DNA of 33,669 nucleotides from Oscillospiraceae bacterium (GTDB taxonomy: Bacteria > Bacillota > Clostridia > Oscillospirales > Oscillospiraceae): positions 1-33,669 of the forward strand of contig JAISKH010000073.1 in the NCBI GenBank assembly GCA_031261325.1, read 5' to 3'. Made by a program: the position numbers and the translations under genes. Positions 31,810 through 33,669 of the stretch are shown piece by piece; positions within the stretch are counted from its first letter, which is position 1, and each line of letters opens with the position of its first letter. The notes below the pieces were generated by a model. That model was not told the DNA's origin. It searched no databases and worked only from the letters and a program-made list of their open reading frames with translations.

Positions 31810-33303
31810 ATGAAAACAAGTAGAACATTCATAAAGTTTTTATCATTGCTGCTTGCGGTCGCGCTTATAATGAGCCTTGCCGCTTGCGGAACGCAGGGCA
31901 CGCAGTCTCCGCCGAGTGATTCGCCGATTGCTACCGCGCCGAGCGAGCCGCCGAAGAATAACGCAAAATACACCGCCGACGGTAAACGCATTATAACTAT
32001 CGGCACATGGTACGATAAATACTACGTGTCAAAGCACACGGACATTTACGACGACCCGTCCGTTGTTGAGTCGGACGGCACGGAGGCGGGCGACAAGCAG
32101 ATACTAATCGCCGAGACGCGCCTAGCCAGAATACGCGAGATTGAGCAGAAGTACAATGTTGTGCTCGAATACGTAAACCTCACGTTTGAGGGTATTCAGG
32201 AGAGCATCAGCACCTCGATTCCGGAGGGCGCGCCCGACGTGGATATTTACGAGGTTGACACGCAGTTCGGTATCCCCGCCGTGATTAACGGATACGGCAT
32301 TTCGTTGGAGGACATGGGGCTTGAGGGCACGGACGTGCTGGGCGAGCAGACGGCGATGAAGTACTTGCAGCTTATGGGGCAGGACGAATCGTATCTGTTC
32401 AACCCGAGCGTTACAGGCGCGACGAACGCCTATGTGCTCGCTTTCAACATGGATTTGATAAACAAGGCGGGGCTTGAGAATCCGCAGGACTTGTATGACC
32501 GCGGCGAGTGGACGTGGGACGTGTGGCGCGATTACCTGAAAAAGCTGACGATTGACACGGACGGTGACGGCGCGCCGAACATCTACGGCTACAGCGGTTA
32601 TTGGACGTATTTGCTGACGAACCTCATGTTCGCGAACGGAACGGGTATCGCGACGGGTGAGACGGAGACAATTTCGTCTGCTGCGACGGTTGAGGTGCTG
32701 CAATTCATAGACAAGATATATAACACAGATAAGACCGCGCGCCCGTGGGACGCTTCCAACTGGGAGATTAACAACCGCTTGTACGCGGAGGGGCTTTCGG
32801 GCTTCTGGATTGGCGCGGACTGGATATTCCAGGAGAACGGCGCGGGCGAGCTGCCGTTTGAAATCGGCGTTGTGCCGTGGCCGACGGGACCGCACGGAGA
32901 CGACGCGACAAACAAATTGTCGCCGCCGGACGGCACGTGGTACTTCATTCCGCAAGGCACGGAGGACCCGCGTCTTGTCTATGACGTGATGTTCGACTGG
33001 GTTGACTGGTACGGCGGCGACAAGTCGCTCGGCGAGGACAACGATTGGTCGCGCAAGCTGTACATGAACGACAGGAACTTTGACTACGCGACGATGATGG
33101 CTTCTCGTCCCGGCTTCGACCTGTGGGAGAGCTTGGGCAAAACCACGGCGTTCAGCATAATGTTCATGCTGTCGGGACAGATGACGGCGGACGAGGTTGT
33201 CGAGCGTTACAAGGAGCCGTATCAGGCGGCGATTGACGAATTTTTCGGCAAGGAGCCGCGACCGACTCCGACGGTGGAATCGGCGGAAGAACCCGCGGCG
33301 TGA
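31810..33303 (+). CDS. Extracellular solute-binding lipoprotein (sugar ABC transporter type)
   Basis: Probably binds oligosaccharides outside the membrane for an ABC importer. The 497-residue protein has a signal peptide with lipobox LAAC (Cys26), a Pro/Ser linker, then a family 1 (MalE-like) binding protein: ITIGTWYDKYY start, IREIEQKYNVVLEYV, PDVDIYEVDTQFG, the aromatic-rich YDRGEWTWDVWRDYLKKLT, GFWIGADWIFQENG and VPWPTGPHG, all typical of sugar binders in Clostridia. TDGDGAPNIYGY resembles a calcium-binding or hinge loop. AAAGGGGG lies about ten bases before the ATG. No permease or ATPase gene is seen within the window, so its transporter partner lies elsewhere or downstream. Confidence 0.88.
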   Translation: MKTSRTFIKFLSLLLAVALIMSLAACGTQGTQSPPSDSPIATAPSEPPKNNAKYTADGKRIITIGTWYDKYYVSKHTDIYDDPSVVESDGTEAGDKQILIAETRLARIREIEQKYNVVLEYVNLTFEGIQESISTSIPEGAPDVDIYEVDTQFGIPAVINGYGISLEDMGLEGTDVLGEQTAMKYLQLMGQDESYLFNPSVTGATNAYVLAFNMDLINKAGLENPQDLYDRGEWTWDVWRDYLKKLTIDTDGDGAPNIYGYSGYWTYLLTNLMFANGTGIATGETETISSAATVEVLQFIDKIYNTDKTARPWDASNWEINNRLYAEGLSGFWIGADWIFQENGAGELPFEIGVVPWPTGPHGDDATNKLSPPDGTWYFIPQGTEDPRLVYDVMFDWVDWYGGDKSLGEDNDWSRKLYMNDRNFDYATMMASRPGFDLWESLGKTTAFSIMFMLSGQMTADEVVERYKEPYQAAIDEFFGKEPRPTPTVESAEEPAA

Positions 33304-33343
33304 CCGCGTAAATTAAGGATTTTATGTTTGGGAGGTGAGGACA

Positions 33344-33669
33344 ATGCGACGTTTATTATTGATACTGCTCGCCGCGCTTGTCCTCTTCCAACTTGTCGCG
33401 TGTTCCGGCGCTAAGAACGCCAATGACACGTCGGTTGAGGGAGTGGATTACGCAACCTTTCGCGATGTGCCGGGTGTTACGGCGGAGGAAATCGCGGCGA
33501 TTGAAGAGCTTGCAAAGCGCACAAGCTTCTTCACCTACGGCATGACGATGAGCACGGAGTGCTTCCGCGACTCCGAGGATTCGACGACAAAGGGTTACTC
33601 CGTGCTGTTCTGCGAGTGGTTGACGGAGTTTATCGGGATACGGTTCCGCCCCGTTATCTACAATTGGGA
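33344..33669 (+). CDS. Lipoprotein with solute-binding (family 3) domain, probable sensor N-terminus (partial)
   Basis: The first 108 codons of a gene cut by the window end. ATG 33344 has GGGAGGTG just upstream, 40 bases after the previous stop. The signal peptide MRRLLLILLAALVLFQLVAC gives a lipobox Cys at residue 20. The mature part reads VPGVTAEEIAAIEELAKR, FFTYGMTMSTECF and GYSVLFCEWLTEFIGIRF, a pattern found in the extracellular binding domain of Clostridia proteins that continue into GGDEF, EAL or histidine kinase domains. Which output domain follows, if any, is not visible. Confidence 0.75.
   Translation, partial: MRRLLLILLAALVLFQLVACSGAKNANDTSVEGVDYATFRDVPGVTAEEIAAIEELAKRTSFFTYGMTMSTECFRDSEDSTTKGYSVLFCEWLTEFIGIRFRPVIYNW

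Overview
The window is a bacterial chromosome segment with every convincing gene on the + strand. It most likely comes from an uncultured anaerobic member of the Bacillota (class Clostridia). The reasons are the gene order dgt-dnaG-rpoD and asp23-nusB-xseA-xseB-ispA-dxs-tlyA-nadK-argR-recN, a tyrosyl T-box leader, many Lys-Lys lipoprotein signal peptides, strong sigma-A type promoters, frequent GTG/TTG starts and GC-rich third codon positions. No phage, insertion sequence, CRISPR array, rRNA or tRNA gene was seen.

Layout. 1-301: possible tail of an upstream frame, then a good promoter. 302-8084: citrate synthase, a small lipoprotein, metK, an RlmB-type rRNA methyltransferase, a large membrane protein that resembles a P-type ATPase without its catalytic residues, and a RodA/FtsW-type glycosyltransferase. 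8171-13127: dGTPase-like protein, primase, primary sigma factor and a lipoprotein, closed by a terminator. 13158-15215: own promoter and a VirD4/HerA-like ATPase that carries an RNA polymerase alpha C-terminal domain at its end. 15278-25870: Asp23, NusB, exonuclease VII (two subunits), polyprenyl synthase, a long structured RNA, a small membrane protein, DXS, TlyA, NAD kinase, ArgR and RecN. 25928-27193: an XRE regulator. 27210-28833: T-box leader and tyrosyl-tRNA synthetase. 28965-30337: a DUF3343 protein and a cysteine-desulfurase-like enzyme. 30528-33669: three lipoprotein genes, including a sugar-type solute-binding protein and the start of a probable sensor.

The most striking item is the non-coding stretch of about 700 bases between ispA and dxs (about 18773-19470). 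Its position, its strong hairpins including a GAAA tetraloop, and the small multi-pass membrane protein right after it fit OLE RNA (ornate large extremophilic RNA) and its membrane partner OapA. That ribonucleoprotein is known from Bacillus halodurans and anaerobic Bacillota, where it sits in this same ispA/dxs neighbourhood. The oapA frame has no ATG, GTG or TTG at a sensible position and appears to start at CTG.

Two proteins look less well described: the ATPase fused to an alpha-CTD with its DNA-contact residues kept, and the catalytically dead P-type-ATPase-like protein upstream of rodA. All family names come from motif reading by eye; no database search was possible.
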